Shown here: in pieces, positions 25,219 to 35,026 of the stretch
Layout of the letters: each line of letters begins with the position of its first letter
Position numbering within the stretch: position 1 is the stretch's first letter
NCBI GenBank assembly: GCA_964495375.1
Contig: CAZBWM010000008.1
Span: 1-64,000, forward strand
DNA from: JAIESQ01 sp964495375
GTDB taxonomy: Bacteria > Planctomycetota > Planctomycetia > Pirellulales > JAEUIK01
DNA: 64,000 nucleotides
Direction: 5' to 3'
Notes under the pieces: model-generated
Told to the model about the DNA's origin: nothing
Databases searched by the model: none
Seen by the model: only the letters and a program-made list of their open reading frames with translations
Position numbers and translations under genes: made by a program

Positions 25219-26523
25219 TCAAGCGCCGGTTGCGGCTTCGTCGACGTGTACGGCCGCGGATACGGCAGCAACCGCCGCGCGCGGCGCCGATTTCGTCCCC
25301 AGCCAGCGGCGAATCCGCCGCCGCATCGGCTCCTCGAAGAACTTGAACACTAGCGCCGCCAGCACGATGCTCACGATTGCGCACTCGAGCACGTACGTCA
25401 ACGGGCTCGGCGGATCCGGGCGTTTTTCCACATCCAGCACATGGATCAACAAGCCCGTCATCAAGGCGATGATCGCCGAGTGCAGGATGTAGAGCGTGTA
25501 GCACGACTCACCCAAGTAGACCGCCCAACGACGCGACAGCAGCCAGTCGAGCGGTCCGCCGCCGACCGCCAGCCCATAGATCAAACCGGCCACCAGCGGC
25601 AGCAGCAGCCCGCCATGCAACAGCGGATACGAGATGTGCTCGCTGAGCGTGAGGATGCCGAACAGCACCGCGGCACACGGGATCGACAGCCAGGCGCCGT
25701 TGAGTTTCGGCACGTCACCGCGCGCCTCGGCAATTCGCCGCGCGGCGTAAATCCGCGCCAAGGTCATACCTCCCAAGATCTCAGGCAAGCGGACCAACGG
25801 ATTGTGCTTCACCGCGTTGAACCACGGCGCGTCCGAAAGCCAGTTGGTGGGGCCAATCCCATCGGGGTCCAGCAGCACGTAGGCCACGGGCGGGATCAGC
25901 GATAGCATCCAGAAGCCGAACAGCGCCGTGTACAGCCGCCGCATCGGCCAGCCGTCGAACATCGGCATCAACAGCGGAAACAACACGTAGAAGAACGCCT
26001 CGACCGACAGCGACCACGCCGGCGGGTTCCAGGCCGCGGTCATATCGGGGTTCCAGGCTTGCGTCAGCGTCAGCGTGCTGGCCGACACCCCGAGCCAGCG
26101 CAGCGGCGTAAAGCCGGCCGCCTTGGCGAACATGATGAACGTCGGCAGATACAGCAGCAGCCCGAGCAGGTAGACGGGGTACACGCGCCCCACCCGCGCC
26201 GCGAAGAAATTGCGCGTGTTGAACTGCGATTGGCCGTCGGGCGACAGGCACGTATAGCTCAGGATGAAGCCCGACAGCGTGAAGAAAAACGCCATCACGA
26301 TGCAGCAGCCCTGCACGATGCCGCGCAGCCACCAGTACTGATTGAAGAACTCCATCCCTTCGGCGCACCAGGCGGCGAACCGCGGATGCTGGGGATCGCC
26401 GGCCAGCCCGACGACGTAGAGCACGATGATCGCGTGATACGAGGCGACTTGGAACGCCGCCAGAAAGCGCAGCCCCGTGAGCGACGGCAACAGCGGGGGG
26501 CGAGCTACGGCTGGCTGGCTCAT
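25219..26523 (-). CDS. Membrane acyltransferase (acyltransferase 3 / OafA-like)
   Basis: 434 aa from ATG 26523; the frame is open to 26571. About ten transmembrane helices. The N-terminal block LPSLTGLRFLAAFQVASYHA carries the conserved Arg and the His typical of acyltransferase-3 proteins, and FFFTLSGFILSYTCL is the usual second block. The family O-acylates surface sugars, lipids or peptidoglycan, taking acyl groups from the cytoplasm. The substrate cannot be read from the sequence; there is no glycan cluster beside it. The C-terminus has a basic loop and an Ala/Val-rich tail. Confidence 0.9.
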   Translation of the reverse strand: MSQPAVARPPLLPSLTGLRFLAAFQVASYHAIIVLYVVGLAGDPQHPRFAAWCAEGMEFFNQYWWLRGIVQGCCIVMAFFFTLSGFILSYTCLSPDGQSQFNTRNFFAARVGRVYPVYLLGLLLYLPTFIMFAKAAGFTPLRWLGVSASTLTLTQAWNPDMTAAWNPPAWSLSVEAFFYVLFPLLMPMFDGWPMRRLYTALFGFWMLSLIPPVAYVLLDPDGIGPTNWLSDAPWFNAVKHNPLVRLPEILGGMTLARIYAARRIAEARGDVPKLNGAWLSIPCAAVLFGILTLSEHISYPLLHGGLLLPLVAGLIYGLAVGGGPLDWLLSRRWAVYLGESCYTLYILHSAIIALMTGLLIHVLDVEKRPDPPSPLTYVLECAIVSIVLAALVFKFFEEPMRRRIRRWLGTKSAPRAAVAAVSAAVHVDEAATGA

Positions 26524-26797
26524 GCGAACTCGTCGGAGGCTTTCAAGGGGGATCGCGAAGCGCCTAGGCATCCGCCCGGTTGCTTGCGCGCGGCGAGTTT
26601 TAGGATAGCGGCGCTAGGTCCCGCCCGCCACGGGGTGATTCGCCGGGGCTTGTGGCCTTGGCCGCGACCGGCACAATTGACCCAGTCCGAGAAACCGTTC
26701 CGCGGAACTATCCAACCGTGAGCAACGTCGGCCCGGCTCGCGGCCGGTGCCTACCAAGGGCTTCGCCCGACCTCCCTAACCGCCGAGCAGCTTTCGC

Positions 26798-28366
26798 ATG
26801 ACCACCGTTCGCACCCGCTTCGCTCCCAGTCCGACCGGCTACTTGCACATCGGCGGCGTACGAACCGCCTTGTTCTGCTGGCTGTTCGCTCGGCACCACG
26901 GCGGGCAGTTCATTCTGCGGATCGACGATACCGACGCCGAGCGCAACGTCGAGTCGGCTTTGGCCCCCATCCTGCACGGGCTGAAGTGGCTGGGGGTCGA
27001 CTGGGACGAAGGACCCGATATCGGCGGGCCGTGCGCGCCGTATTACCAATCGAAGCGGTTGGTTGGCTATCAGGCAGCCGTCGAGAAATTGCTGGCCGCC
27101 GGACTGGCGTACCGCGACTACGCCACGACGGACGAGATCACCGCCGAGCGCGAGGAGGCGCAGCGCGACAAACGGCCGTTCCTTTACAGCCGGCGCTGGA
27201 TGGCGGAGTCGCCGGCCGACGACGCCCGCTTCACGGCCGAAGGTCGCAAAGCGGTCGTGCGGCTGAAAATGCCGCGCGAAGGTTCGCTGGTGATCGACGA
27301 CCTGGTGCGCGGCCGCGTCGAGTTTGAGTGGGCCCGCGAGCAAGACCACGTGGTGCAGCGGGCTGACGGCACCTGCCTTTATCATCTGGCCAGCGTGGTC
27401 GACGATTTCGACTTCAAGATCAGCCACGTGATTCGGGCCGAGGAGCATCTGTCGAACACGCCGCGGCAAGTGTTCATCGCGCAGTCGCTCGGCTATCCGC
27501 TGCCGGTGTATGCCCACTTGCCGTTCGTCGCCGAACCGGGAAGCAAGAACAAACTCAGCAAGCGGAAGCTGCAAACCTATCTGAAGAATCGCGACTTCGC
27601 GCAGGTCTACGAGCATGGCAAAGAAATTGCCGATCGCCTGCAACTGACCACGTCGCTCGACACGTTTAACCCGGTGATCGTCGAGTTTTACGAACTGATC
27701 GGCTACTTGCCCGAGGCGATCATCAACTATTTGGCGCTAGTCGGCTGGTCGCTGGACGATCGCACGGAGTTCCTCACACGCGAAGAACTGGTGCAGCACT
27801 TTTCGCTCGACCGCGTGGTGAAGGCCTCGGCCAGCTTCGACCCCAAGAAGCTCTGGTCGTTCGAAGATCACTATATGCGGCAGTTGAGCACCGCCGACAA
27901 AGTCGAACGCACGCTGCCGTATCTGCTGCGCGCGAAGCTGCTGGCCGAGCCCGTGAGCGACGCGGACCGCGCCAAGTTGGCCCGCATTATCGAAGCGGCC
28001 GGCGATCGGCTGAAAGTGTTCGGCGACGTACTGGCCTACTCCGACTTCTTCTTTCAGAGCGAAGTCCAGTTCGAGGCCGACGCCTTCGAAAAGCGGCTGC
28101 GCAAGCCCGGCGCAGCCGAACTGCTGGCGAAGTACGGCGATGACTTGAAAAAGCTCGAAACGTGGGATGTCGCCGCGCTGGAACATGCGACGCAGTCGTT
28201 CGTCGCGGCCCAGGGGATCAAGATCGGCGACATCATCCACTCCATCCGCGTGGCGATTACCGGCAAGGGCGTCGGCCCTGGCCTGTACGATTGCCTGGCG
28301 ATTCTGGGGCGTGAGGCCTCGCTCGCGCGAATGGATCGGGCACTCAAATTAGTGGCGAGTGCCTAA
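26798..28366 (+). CDS. gltX: Glutamyl-tRNA synthetase with a modified KMSKS region
   Basis: 522 aa. It charges tRNA-Glu. Starts MTTVRTRFAPSPTGYLHIGG with the HIGH motif (HIGG), and IDDTDAERN is typical. The KMSKS loop reads KNKLSKRK, followed not by the usual HG but by an insert of about 50 residues (LQTYLKNRDFAQ...FNPVIVEFYEL) before the normal GYLPEAIINYLALVGWS. The C-terminal anticodon domain is helical and shorter than in proteobacteria. Whether it is discriminating or also charges tRNA-Gln cannot be told. It is followed by a bidirectional terminator at 28407. Confidence 0.95.
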   Translation: MTTVRTRFAPSPTGYLHIGGVRTALFCWLFARHHGGQFILRIDDTDAERNVESALAPILHGLKWLGVDWDEGPDIGGPCAPYYQSKRLVGYQAAVEKLLAAGLAYRDYATTDEITAEREEAQRDKRPFLYSRRWMAESPADDARFTAEGRKAVVRLKMPREGSLVIDDLVRGRVEFEWAREQDHVVQRADGTCLYHLASVVDDFDFKISHVIRAEEHLSNTPRQVFIAQSLGYPLPVYAHLPFVAEPGSKNKLSKRKLQTYLKNRDFAQVYEHGKEIADRLQLTTSLDTFNPVIVEFYELIGYLPEAIINYLALVGWSLDDRTEFLTREELVQHFSLDRVVKASASFDPKKLWSFEDHYMRQLSTADKVERTLPYLLRAKLLAEPVSDADRAKLARIIEAAGDRLKVFGDVLAYSDFFFQSEVQFEADAFEKRLRKPGAAELLAKYGDDLKKLETWDVAALEHATQSFVAAQGIKIGDIIHSIRVAITGKGVGPGLYDCLAILGREASLARMDRALKLVASA

Positions 28367-28406
28367 CAGCCCGATCACCAAGGACTGAAAACTCCGCACT
28401 GCTAAT

Positions 28407-28440
28407 CAAAAAAGCCCGGGCGCTTTGCAGCGCCCGGGCT
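28407..28440. terminator. Bidirectional Rho-independent terminator
   Basis: AAAAAA then a perfect 12-bp stem AGCCCGGGCGCT / AGCGCCCGGGCT (28413-28424 and 28429-28440) with loop TTGC. The A-run serves as a U-tract for the minus-strand gene; ATTCATTT follows on the plus side. It sits between convergent gltX and the secreted-protein gene. Confidence 0.85.
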
Positions 28441-28507
28441 ATTCATTTACCAGCTACTGGCTCACGGCTCGGTTCGCCGTGCTGCCGAGAAGCCTACTCG
28501 AGAGGGA

Positions 28508-29566
28508 TTATTCGTCCTTCTTCTCGTCTTCCTTCTTTTCGTCCTCGGGCTTCTTGTCGGCGTCCGAGTCGCTGTCGGCGCCTTCTTCGGCCGACTCTTC
28601 TTCGTCGTTCGGCAGACCGTCGCTGCTGCCGGCTTGCAATAGCAGGTTAAGGGTTGTCTCCTGCTCGAATTCGTTCCCCATGAAGTCGCCCGACATAGTC
28701 AGCTTCTGGGTGATGTTCGACTTGACGGTCTTACCCGCCTCGGCGTCGAACAGAATCTCGCCGGAACCTTCCTGTTCGGTCAGCTCCATCTCGATTTCGA
28801 GGTCACCCTCTTCGGCCGCCTCAAAGGCGACTTCAGTCTTGGCGCCGATCTTCTCGAGGACCTTGCCGTCCTTTTCTTCGGTGCCGGCATAGCTGAAGAC
28901 GACGTCGATCTTCTGAGTCCCCAGCGGGCCCATTTTGTTCTCGAGCTTCTTGTTCCAGGTCACGCCGTCCGCCACGCCCTCCTCGGGCAACGGCAGCACG
29001 GCTTGCTCGAACAACTGCTTGATCGAGCTCTCGGTGAACATGCCACCACCCATCATCATGGCCTGACCACCGCCGCCGCCCCCCTCGCTGAGCGCTTTGA
29101 CGAGATCCTCAGGCAACTTGACGTCGGTGACTTTGCCCTTCTTCGAAACGGTCAAGGCAAATTCGCCTTTGAGCATCGCCTCGGCTGGCTTGCCGAGCCG
29201 CTCCCAGACTTCGCCCTCGGGCTTGTTCTCTTTGTCGGCCGAGTCGTACTTGAATTCACCGGTGAACGGTGTGTTGAGCAGCAGTTGCAGCCGCTCGATC
29301 GTCAGGACCAGCTCGGCGTTACCGTCGGACTTGATCGACTTCACGGTCCAGGCCGTGTCCATCGTCCACTTGATTTTGATATCCAGCTCAATGCCGTTGA
29401 AATCGGCCAGCATGCCCACGCTCTGGCGCAGGGCGTAGTTTAGCTTTTCCCCTTCTTTGAACTTCCATTCGAGATTCTTCGCGGCTTGGGCGGTCGAGGC
29501 CAAGCCAACGGTCAGCAGCGCGGCGGCGGCCAACACGCGGAGGGCAAACGGACGAGAGATCGACAT
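28508..29566 (-). CDS. Secreted protein with acidic tail (DUF6263-like)
   Basis: 352 aa from ATG 29566; the frame is open further upstream to 29728. Signal peptide at about residues 1-28 (LRVLAAAALLTVGLASTAQA). The body is beta-rich (LEWKFKEGEKLNYALRQSV, IKWTMDTAWTVKSIKSDGNA, ELVLTIERLQLLL), with a GGGGGGQAMMMGGG loop at the centre. The last 35 residues are almost entirely Glu, Asp and Lys (EEESAEEGADSDSDADKKPE...). It looks like the planctomycete proteins annotated as DUF6263; I cannot confirm that and no function is known. Single gene ending at the terminator shared with gltX. Confidence 0.7.
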   Translation of the reverse strand: MSISRPFALRVLAAAALLTVGLASTAQAAKNLEWKFKEGEKLNYALRQSVGMLADFNGIELDIKIKWTMDTAWTVKSIKSDGNAELVLTIERLQLLLNTPFTGEFKYDSADKENKPEGEVWERLGKPAEAMLKGEFALTVSKKGKVTDVKLPEDLVKALSEGGGGGGQAMMMGGGMFTESSIKQLFEQAVLPLPEEGVADGVTWNKKLENKMGPLGTQKIDVVFSYAGTEEKDGKVLEKIGAKTEVAFEAAEEGDLEIEMELTEQEGSGEILFDAEAGKTVKSNITQKLTMSGDFMGNEFEQETTLNLLLQAGSSDGLPNDEEESAEEGADSDSDADKKPEDEKKEDEKKDE

Positions 29567-29614
29567 CGCAAGGCACCTTTCTCTGGCGGTACGAAAAGGC
29601 GGTCGGGTTTGTAA

Positions 29615-29658
29615 GAGCCTATCCGCAAATCGCCCGCAGGCGGTTCGCGGACAGGCTC
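29615..29658. repeat. Hairpin upstream of the acidic-tail protein gene
   Basis: GAGCCTATCCGCAAATCG (29615-29632) pairs with CGGTTCGCGGACAGGCTC (29641-29658): 18-bp arms with four mismatches (two of them G-T compatible) and an 8-nt loop. It lies 49 bp before the start codon in the 5-prime region, so it may be a leader structure or an extragenic palindrome. Confidence 0.55.
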
Positions 29659-29917
29659 CAAAACGGTAACCAATAAACATACGTTCGCGGGGGGACCACA
29701 GCAACCGCTCCAACACGGGCGAATTCACGCTATTTTTGTCCTAGTGCGGCGGCAAAATCGCCCACGGCTTCCCCGCTGCCGTGGCCAAAGGTCGCGCTCT
29801 GGAAAGCTGCAATCGGCTCCCCACTCGCCCTATTGTCGGCAGCCAGAGACAAAGGGACACGTGGACGCGACCTCCTACGCTCTCTTGGGCAACTTCAGCC
29901 CACCGGCACCGGGGGTC

Positions 29918-31396
29918 TCACGATAGCACTTCCTCGATCACCCGGCCGTGAACGTCGGTCAAACGCCGGTCGATGCCATTGTGACGAAAGGTCAGCCGCT
30001 CGTGGTCGATCCCCAGTTGATGCAGAACGGTCGCGTGCAAGTCGTAACAATAGATGGGGTTCTCCGCCGCGCGAAACGACCATTCGTCGCTCGCCCCGTA
30101 GGTCGTCCCGCCGCGGAAACCGCCGCCAGCCACCCACGATGTGAACGTGTCGGGGTTGTGATCGCGACCCTTGCCCCCTTGGCGGCACGGCATGCGGCCG
30201 AACTCCGTCGTCCAGATGACGATCGTTTCATCCAGCAAACCTCGGTTCGCCAGATCGCGCACCAGGGCCGCCGCCGGCTGGTCCATGCTGCGCCCCATGT
30301 CGGCATGGTCGCGGGCGATATCCTCGTGACTGTCCCAGTTGCGCCGCGGAAACCCGTTGTCGGCGCCGCTCCACACCTGCACGAACCGCACGCCCCGCTC
30401 GACCAGCCGTCGGGCGATCAGGCAGTTGCGGCCGAAGTCCGCCGTCACCGGGTCTTCGAGCCCGTAAGCCCGCTGGGTCATGGCGGTCTCCTGCGAAACA
30501 TCGAGCACCTCGGGGGCGCTAAGCTGCAAGCGGGCCGCCAACTCATAACTGGCAATGCGGGCATCGAGCCGTGAATCGTCGGGGCGCTCACGTAGATGCT
30601 CGCGATTGAGCTGCGCCAACACCGCGCGCCCCTCGCGCTCCCCTGCGGGCGAAAGCTGGCGATCGGCCGGCGGAAACAAGTCCTGAATTGGGTTCGCCGC
30701 GCCAGGGCGGATCATCGTCCCTTGGTGGGCGGCTGGCAAGAAGCCGGCGCCCCAGTTCGATGGTCCATTGGGGGCGAAGCCGCGGCTATCGGGCAAGGCC
30801 ACGAACGTCGGCAAGTTTTCATTCAGGCTCCCCAGACCGTAGCTCACCCACGAACCCATGCTCGGGAAGCCGGGCAACACGAAGCCGGTCGCCTGCATGT
30901 ACGTCGCCGGCCCGTGCACGGCCGATTTCGACTGCATCGACGGAAAGAACGTCATCCGATCGACGCACTCGGCCAGGTGCGGCAACAAGCTCGAGATCCA
31001 CTTGCCGCACTCGCCATATTGCTTCCAGGACCAAGGGCTCTTGAAGCAAGCGCCGGGCTGGCTCTGGAACAGTTCGATCTTCTTGCCGCCGGGGTTGAAC
31101 GGCTCGCCGTCGCGCGCGATCAACACCGGCTTGTAGTCGAATGTGTCGACCTGGCTGGCCGCCCCCGACATGAACAACTGGATCACCCGCGTGGCGCGAG
31201 CCGGGTGGTGGAGTCCGCCGCGCGCCGTCCGATCGAGCGAAGGGTTGGCCGCGCCGGCCACCGTCGGTTCGGCAGCCAGCAAGCCCTCGCGATCCAACAA
31301 GGCCGCCAGCGCCAGGCCGGCGAACCCGCCGCCGACGTGCTGCAGCAGGTCGCGGCGCGTGAGGCTCGCGGTTCGCGGTGACGGTTGACGCGGCAC
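29918..31396 (-). CDS. DUF1501 protein (Tat-exported)
   Basis: 492 aa from the GTG at 31396, with GAGGGGGA upstream. The N-terminus carries a twin-arginine signal, SLTRRDLLQHVGGGFAGLAL, implying folded export. DUF1501 belongs to the alkaline-phosphatase/sulfatase-like superfamily; marks include VIQLFMSGAASQVDTFDYKP, VWSGADNGFPRRNWDSHED and TEFGRMPCRQGGKGRDHNPD. In planctomycetes DUF1501 genes nearly always follow a DUF1549/DUF1553 (PSD1) gene, as here with 11 bp between them. The pair is thought to act on extracellular polymer breakdown or electron transfer, but no activity is established. Confidence 0.93.
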   Translation of the reverse strand: MPRQPSPRTASLTRRDLLQHVGGGFAGLALAALLDREGLLAAEPTVAGAANPSLDRTARGGLHHPARATRVIQLFMSGAASQVDTFDYKPVLIARDGEPFNPGGKKIELFQSQPGACFKSPWSWKQYGECGKWISSLLPHLAECVDRMTFFPSMQSKSAVHGPATYMQATGFVLPGFPSMGSWVSYGLGSLNENLPTFVALPDSRGFAPNGPSNWGAGFLPAAHQGTMIRPGAANPIQDLFPPADRQLSPAGEREGRAVLAQLNREHLRERPDDSRLDARIASYELAARLQLSAPEVLDVSQETAMTQRAYGLEDPVTADFGRNCLIARRLVERGVRFVQVWSGADNGFPRRNWDSHEDIARDHADMGRSMDQPAAALVRDLANRGLLDETIVIWTTEFGRMPCRQGGKGRDHNPDTFTSWVAGGGFRGGTTYGASDEWSFRAAENPIYCYDLHATVLHQLGIDHERLTFRHNGIDRRLTDVHGRVIEEVLS

Positions 31397-31407
31397 GATG
31401 TTCCCCC

Positions 31408-33879
31408 TCAATCGACAAACACAAACTCGTTGGTGTTCCATAACACGCGACAAGCGGCAGCCAACCCGTGGCGGTTCGCGTAGTCCAACAGCGCGGCCTG
31501 CTCAGCCGCTGGCAACGCGTGACCAAAGCTATAGCGGCACGCCAACTCGACTTGGCCGGCCAATGTATCGTTTTCAGCGGCCAATCGCGCGGCAAAATGT
31601 TCCGCCTGTTGCACGACGAACTCGTTGTTCCACATGGCGAGCGCCTGCAGGGCCGTGATCGTGGTGCCACGCACCGGCGCGCTGAGCGACGGATCAGGAC
31701 AATCGAGGGTTTCCAGCCAAGGGTTCGGCACGCTGCGCGTAATGCAGCGGTAGATTGTCCGCCGCCACACTTCGGGCTTGTCGGGCGAAATCGGGTCGTA
31801 ACGCGGACTGTGATCGTCCTTGAACGCGAACAGCTCGAAGCTTGGCCCACCCATCGTTACGTCGAGCTTGCCGCTGGTGGCCAAGAGCGCGTCGCGGATT
31901 TCCTCGGCCTCGAGCCGGCGGCGGTTCGCGCGCCACAGCAACTGATTGCCCGAGTCCACCTTCGTGGCCGCGGCGTCGCTCGCCGACACCTGGCGATACA
32001 CCGCGCTCGTGCAGATCGAGCGGTGCAGCGACTTGAGCGAGCCGCCGCTGTCGCGGAACTCCGTCGCCAGCCAATCGAGCAATTCCGGATGCGTCGGCTG
32101 CGAACCATTGCGACCGAAATCGTTCGGCGTGTCGACCAGCCCACGGCCCAGGTGATACTGCCAAACACGGTTGACGATCGATCGCCAGGTGAGCGGGTTG
32201 CGCTGGTCGATGAGCCAATCGGCGAGCGCCGCGCGGCGGGCTCCTTCCGGCTGCGACGGCGCAATCGCGAACTCGACCGGCAACTCGTCGACGCACGCCA
32301 GCGCCCCCGGCGAAACCATCCCAAGCGGTTGCTCGACGTTGCCCCGCTCCAACAACTGAATCTCGCGAGGTTCGTGCGACTGCACGGCATAGGCCAGCCG
32401 TCGCGGGCCAAGCCGGGCGAGCGATTCGTCGATCGCCGCTAGTCGCCGGGCCTGCTCGTCGCGCTGGACTTGCAGGTCGCTCTGCGCTGCCGCGTTCGTC
32501 GTTGCGGCCGTCTTGAGCGCGGTGTCGACGTCTTGCAGCCGCTTCTCCGCCTGCGAGCGCGATTCGCTGAGCCGGTTCCACTCGTCGTCCGTCTTTGGAT
32601 CGGGGAGCCGCACGTCGCCACGATCGACTCCGGCGAACACCGCTTGCAGCCGGTAGTAATCGACCTGCGGAATCGGATCGAAGGCATGGTCGTGGCAGCG
32701 AGCGCAATGCACCGTCATGCTTGCCACGGTGCTCATCGTCGTGGCCAGCATGTCGTCGCGATCCAACGAGCGCGTCTTGGCCTTTTCGATTGTCCCTTCG
32801 CCCAACTCGACGTGACCAACAAAGTCCCACGGGCCGGCGGCGATAAAGCCGGTCGCGATCCGCAGCTCGGCCGACGAAGGATCGAGCACGTCGCCTGCCA
32901 ACTGTTCCTTGACGAACCGCGCGTAGGGCTTGTCGTCGTTGAGCGCGCGAATCACGTAGTCGCGATAGGGCCAGGCGTGATCGCGGCGCTTGTCCTTGTC
33001 GTAACCGTGCGTCTCGCCGTAGTGCACGACGTCGAGCCAGTGCCGCGCCCAGCGTTCGCCGTAGCGTGGTGAGGCCAGCAACCGATTGACCAAGCGCTCA
33101 TACGCTTGCGGATCGGTATCACTTTCGAACGCTGCAACTTCGGCGGGAGTGGGCGGCAGGCCGTGCAGATCGAACGTCAGCCGCCGGATCAAGGTCGCGC
33201 GATCGGCCTCGGGCGACGGACGCAAACCCGCCCCGACGAGCCGCGCCAGAATGAACTGATCGATCGCAGTGCGCGGCCAGGCGGCCAGCGACTCGCCGAC
33301 CGCTGTGTCGCACGCCTCCCGAACGCGCGGCCGCGCGATCGGCCGCAGCGACCACCAGGCGCCCCCCTCGCGCTTGTCCTGCAAGACAACGCCCTCGGGC
33401 CAGGTCGCGCCGGCGGCGATCCAGCGCCTGATCGCATCGATTTCCGCCGGCGCCAACGGCGGGGCATCCTTGGGCATCGATGGTTCGTCGCCCGAGATCA
33501 TCTCGATCAGCAGGCTTTCGTCGGGCTTACCCGGCACGAGCGCCGGCCCGCTTTCGCCCCCCTTGAGCAGCCCCTCGCGGGAGTCGAGCGTCAGATCGGC
33601 CCGAGCGGCCACGCCGCGATGGCAACCGACGCAGCGGGCCTCGAGCAGCGGGGCCAACTGCTGGCGAAATAAGGCATCCGCTTCGCTACCCCCGATTGGT
33701 GCATCAGCGGCCAAGCTCGCGACCGGGCAACCGCCCGTTATCGTAGCCGCCAGGGCCAAAGCGGTGAGCAGCGCTCCCAAGACCCGGCAGCCGCGTCGAT
33801 CACCACGACGATCTCCCCCCCGGCGACCGGTCGAACGTTGGCCATGACCGTCCAGAAGTCCACAACCATCCACCGGCAT
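31408..33879 (-). CDS. PSD1-type protein: cytochrome-like domain + DUF1549 + DUF1553
   Basis: 823 aa from ATG 33879. A basic N-terminus and hydrophobic helix (about 33-50) form a signal anchor. The cytochrome-type domain follows with C83-V-G-C86-H87, the haem c binding motif, and GLLKGGESGPALVPGKPDES. DUF1549 comes next (AIDQFILARLVGAGLRPSPE, LTFDLHGLPPTPAEV, YGERWARHWLDVVHYGETHG), then a coiled-coil spacer (EKRLQDVDTALKTAATTNAA), and DUF1553 at the C-terminus (NPLTWRSIVNRVWQYHLGRG, RRLEAEEIRDALLATSGKLD). This architecture is almost confined to Planctomycetes and relatives. It is upstream of, and surely co-transcribed with, DUF1501. Confidence 0.95.
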   Translation of the reverse strand: MPVDGCGLLDGHGQRSTGRRGGDRRGDRRGCRVLGALLTALALAATITGGCPVASLAADAPIGGSEADALFRQQLAPLLEARCVGCHRGVAARADLTLDSREGLLKGGESGPALVPGKPDESLLIEMISGDEPSMPKDAPPLAPAEIDAIRRWIAAGATWPEGVVLQDKREGGAWWSLRPIARPRVREACDTAVGESLAAWPRTAIDQFILARLVGAGLRPSPEADRATLIRRLTFDLHGLPPTPAEVAAFESDTDPQAYERLVNRLLASPRYGERWARHWLDVVHYGETHGYDKDKRRDHAWPYRDYVIRALNDDKPYARFVKEQLAGDVLDPSSAELRIATGFIAAGPWDFVGHVELGEGTIEKAKTRSLDRDDMLATTMSTVASMTVHCARCHDHAFDPIPQVDYYRLQAVFAGVDRGDVRLPDPKTDDEWNRLSESRSQAEKRLQDVDTALKTAATTNAAAQSDLQVQRDEQARRLAAIDESLARLGPRRLAYAVQSHEPREIQLLERGNVEQPLGMVSPGALACVDELPVEFAIAPSQPEGARRAALADWLIDQRNPLTWRSIVNRVWQYHLGRGLVDTPNDFGRNGSQPTHPELLDWLATEFRDSGGSLKSLHRSICTSAVYRQVSASDAAATKVDSGNQLLWRANRRRLEAEEIRDALLATSGKLDVTMGGPSFELFAFKDDHSPRYDPISPDKPEVWRRTIYRCITRSVPNPWLETLDCPDPSLSAPVRGTTITALQALAMWNNEFVVQQAEHFAARLAAENDTLAGQVELACRYSFGHALPAAEQAALLDYANRHGLAAACRVLWNTNEFVFVD

Positions 33880-34243
33880 CGTTATTACTCTCTGCTGTGG
33901 GAGCAATGGGTTTGGGAGCGATCGCGGGGACGAAGAGCCAACGACACCGGTGGCCAAATCTCGAGTCAATCCTAAGCCCGGGGCACGACCCATTCTGAAA
34001 TCGCGCCCTCGGCTTCCGCAAGCAAGTTAGGAGGCGATTGGCGGAATAAATTGCCTCGCCCGCATCCCTTCGTTCACCAAAAAAATCGCGGCTGCGACAA
34101 TACGCCACGCCCAATGGTCCGATTCCCTCGACACCATTTACCCCACTTATCGGGGGACCCATGAATGCACCTAAGTGTCTAGACCGGGACCGCAAAGATC
34201 GTACGATCAATATCCCCCGCACCCACCCCAGGCAAAACCTTCG
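33880..34243. other. 364-bp divergent intergenic region
   Basis: Separates the PSD1-DUF1501 unit from the small membrane protein gene; both promoters should lie here. No protein, RNA gene or strong palindrome was recognised. It contains an A-run (CACCAAAAAAATCG, near 34073) and CTTATCGGGGGACCC near 34145. Confidence 0.4.
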
Positions 34244-34477
34244 ATGCAACCCTCCCGAGTCGTCTATTTGATACTGATCGGACTTTGGATTTGGGGTACT
34301 ATCCTCGCGCTTGGTGCCTACTGGAACAACGCCAGTGGCTGGGCTGGAGTGGTCGTGGCGAGTTGTTCGCTGGGCTTTATCAGCTTTTGGGGAGCCATGT
34401 TGCTGCTTCGCGAGCGAAGGCTGCAACGCAGGGCGGACGAGATGGAGCAGGAGAGACACCCCGGCAATGGCAAATAG
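34244..34477 (+). CDS. Small two-helix membrane protein
   Basis: 77 aa from the ATG at 34244 (the frame is open from 34175). Two hydrophobic helices (about residues 5-24, VVYLILIGLWIWGTILALGA, and 33-54) and a highly charged C-terminus (LRERRLQRRADEMEQERHPG). No family is recognised. No clear ribosome-binding site; the coding call rests on membrane-protein composition and on the absence of a better frame. Confidence 0.5.
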   Translation: MQPSRVVYLILIGLWIWGTILALGAYWNNASGWAGVVVASCSLGFISFWGAMLLLRERRLQRRADEMEQERHPGNGK

Positions 34478-35026
34478 TTCGATCCAATCAGGCTGGTTTG
34501 GTACGTGGCGCGCACTTTGTAATTTATGCAAGTAGTTAGCTTAGAAACGGTTACTTCAAACAAATCGTTGCATTGATTGCAGTCCGTATCTACAATCAAA
34601 CCTGACTCGGCAAGTGAAAAGTCAAACTGTGCGGATTTGTGCGAAATCTTGACTTTCACGAAAACCTTGTGGACTGGGCTTCGTAAAGAGGTTGCCCGAC
34701 TTGCTCCGCAAGGGCCAAAGAGTCAGAGGCCTGTTGAAGGTTTCGAGTCGGCGGCGGACACCGCCAGGCTCGAGGCATGAAGCTAAAGCGTCTGGAACGA
34801 ATCCACACCGATTCGGAGAGACGTGTCGCCACATGTGCGGGTCGGTAACACGACAGGCGACAGTTTCATGGGGCGTAGGACAATGACCGGAACAGAGTGC
34901 TAATGACACGGATCGCAAAGCGACTGCTAGCGGCCTGACCGCTGAGCAGCCACCCTTTGCACCCACAGACGAGGCTCAGCGGCGCGGATTCTTCCGTAAC
35001 TGCGCCGTTGCGTGGCGAGGCATGCG
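34478..35026. other. 549-bp AT-richer intergenic region upstream of the sigma-54 activator
   Basis: No credible protein. It has visibly more A and T than the surroundings. One hairpin is seen: GTGAAAAGTCAA (34614-34625) with TTGACTTTCAC (34649-34659). I searched by eye for a -24/-12 sigma-54 promoter (TGGCAC-N5-TTGC) and saw no good match. Confidence 0.4.

Noticed and set aside
31468..32442. 324-codon open frame on the plus strand
   Set aside because: It lies entirely antisense to the well-supported PSD1 gene; its Arg-rich composition is typical of shadow frames in high-GC DNA, and it shows no domain pattern.
34860..35026. Sigma-54 promoter upstream of the AAA+ activator
   Set aside because: TGACACGGATCGCAA near 34904 only loosely resembles TGGCAC-N5-TTGC; the essential GC of the -12 element is not matched.
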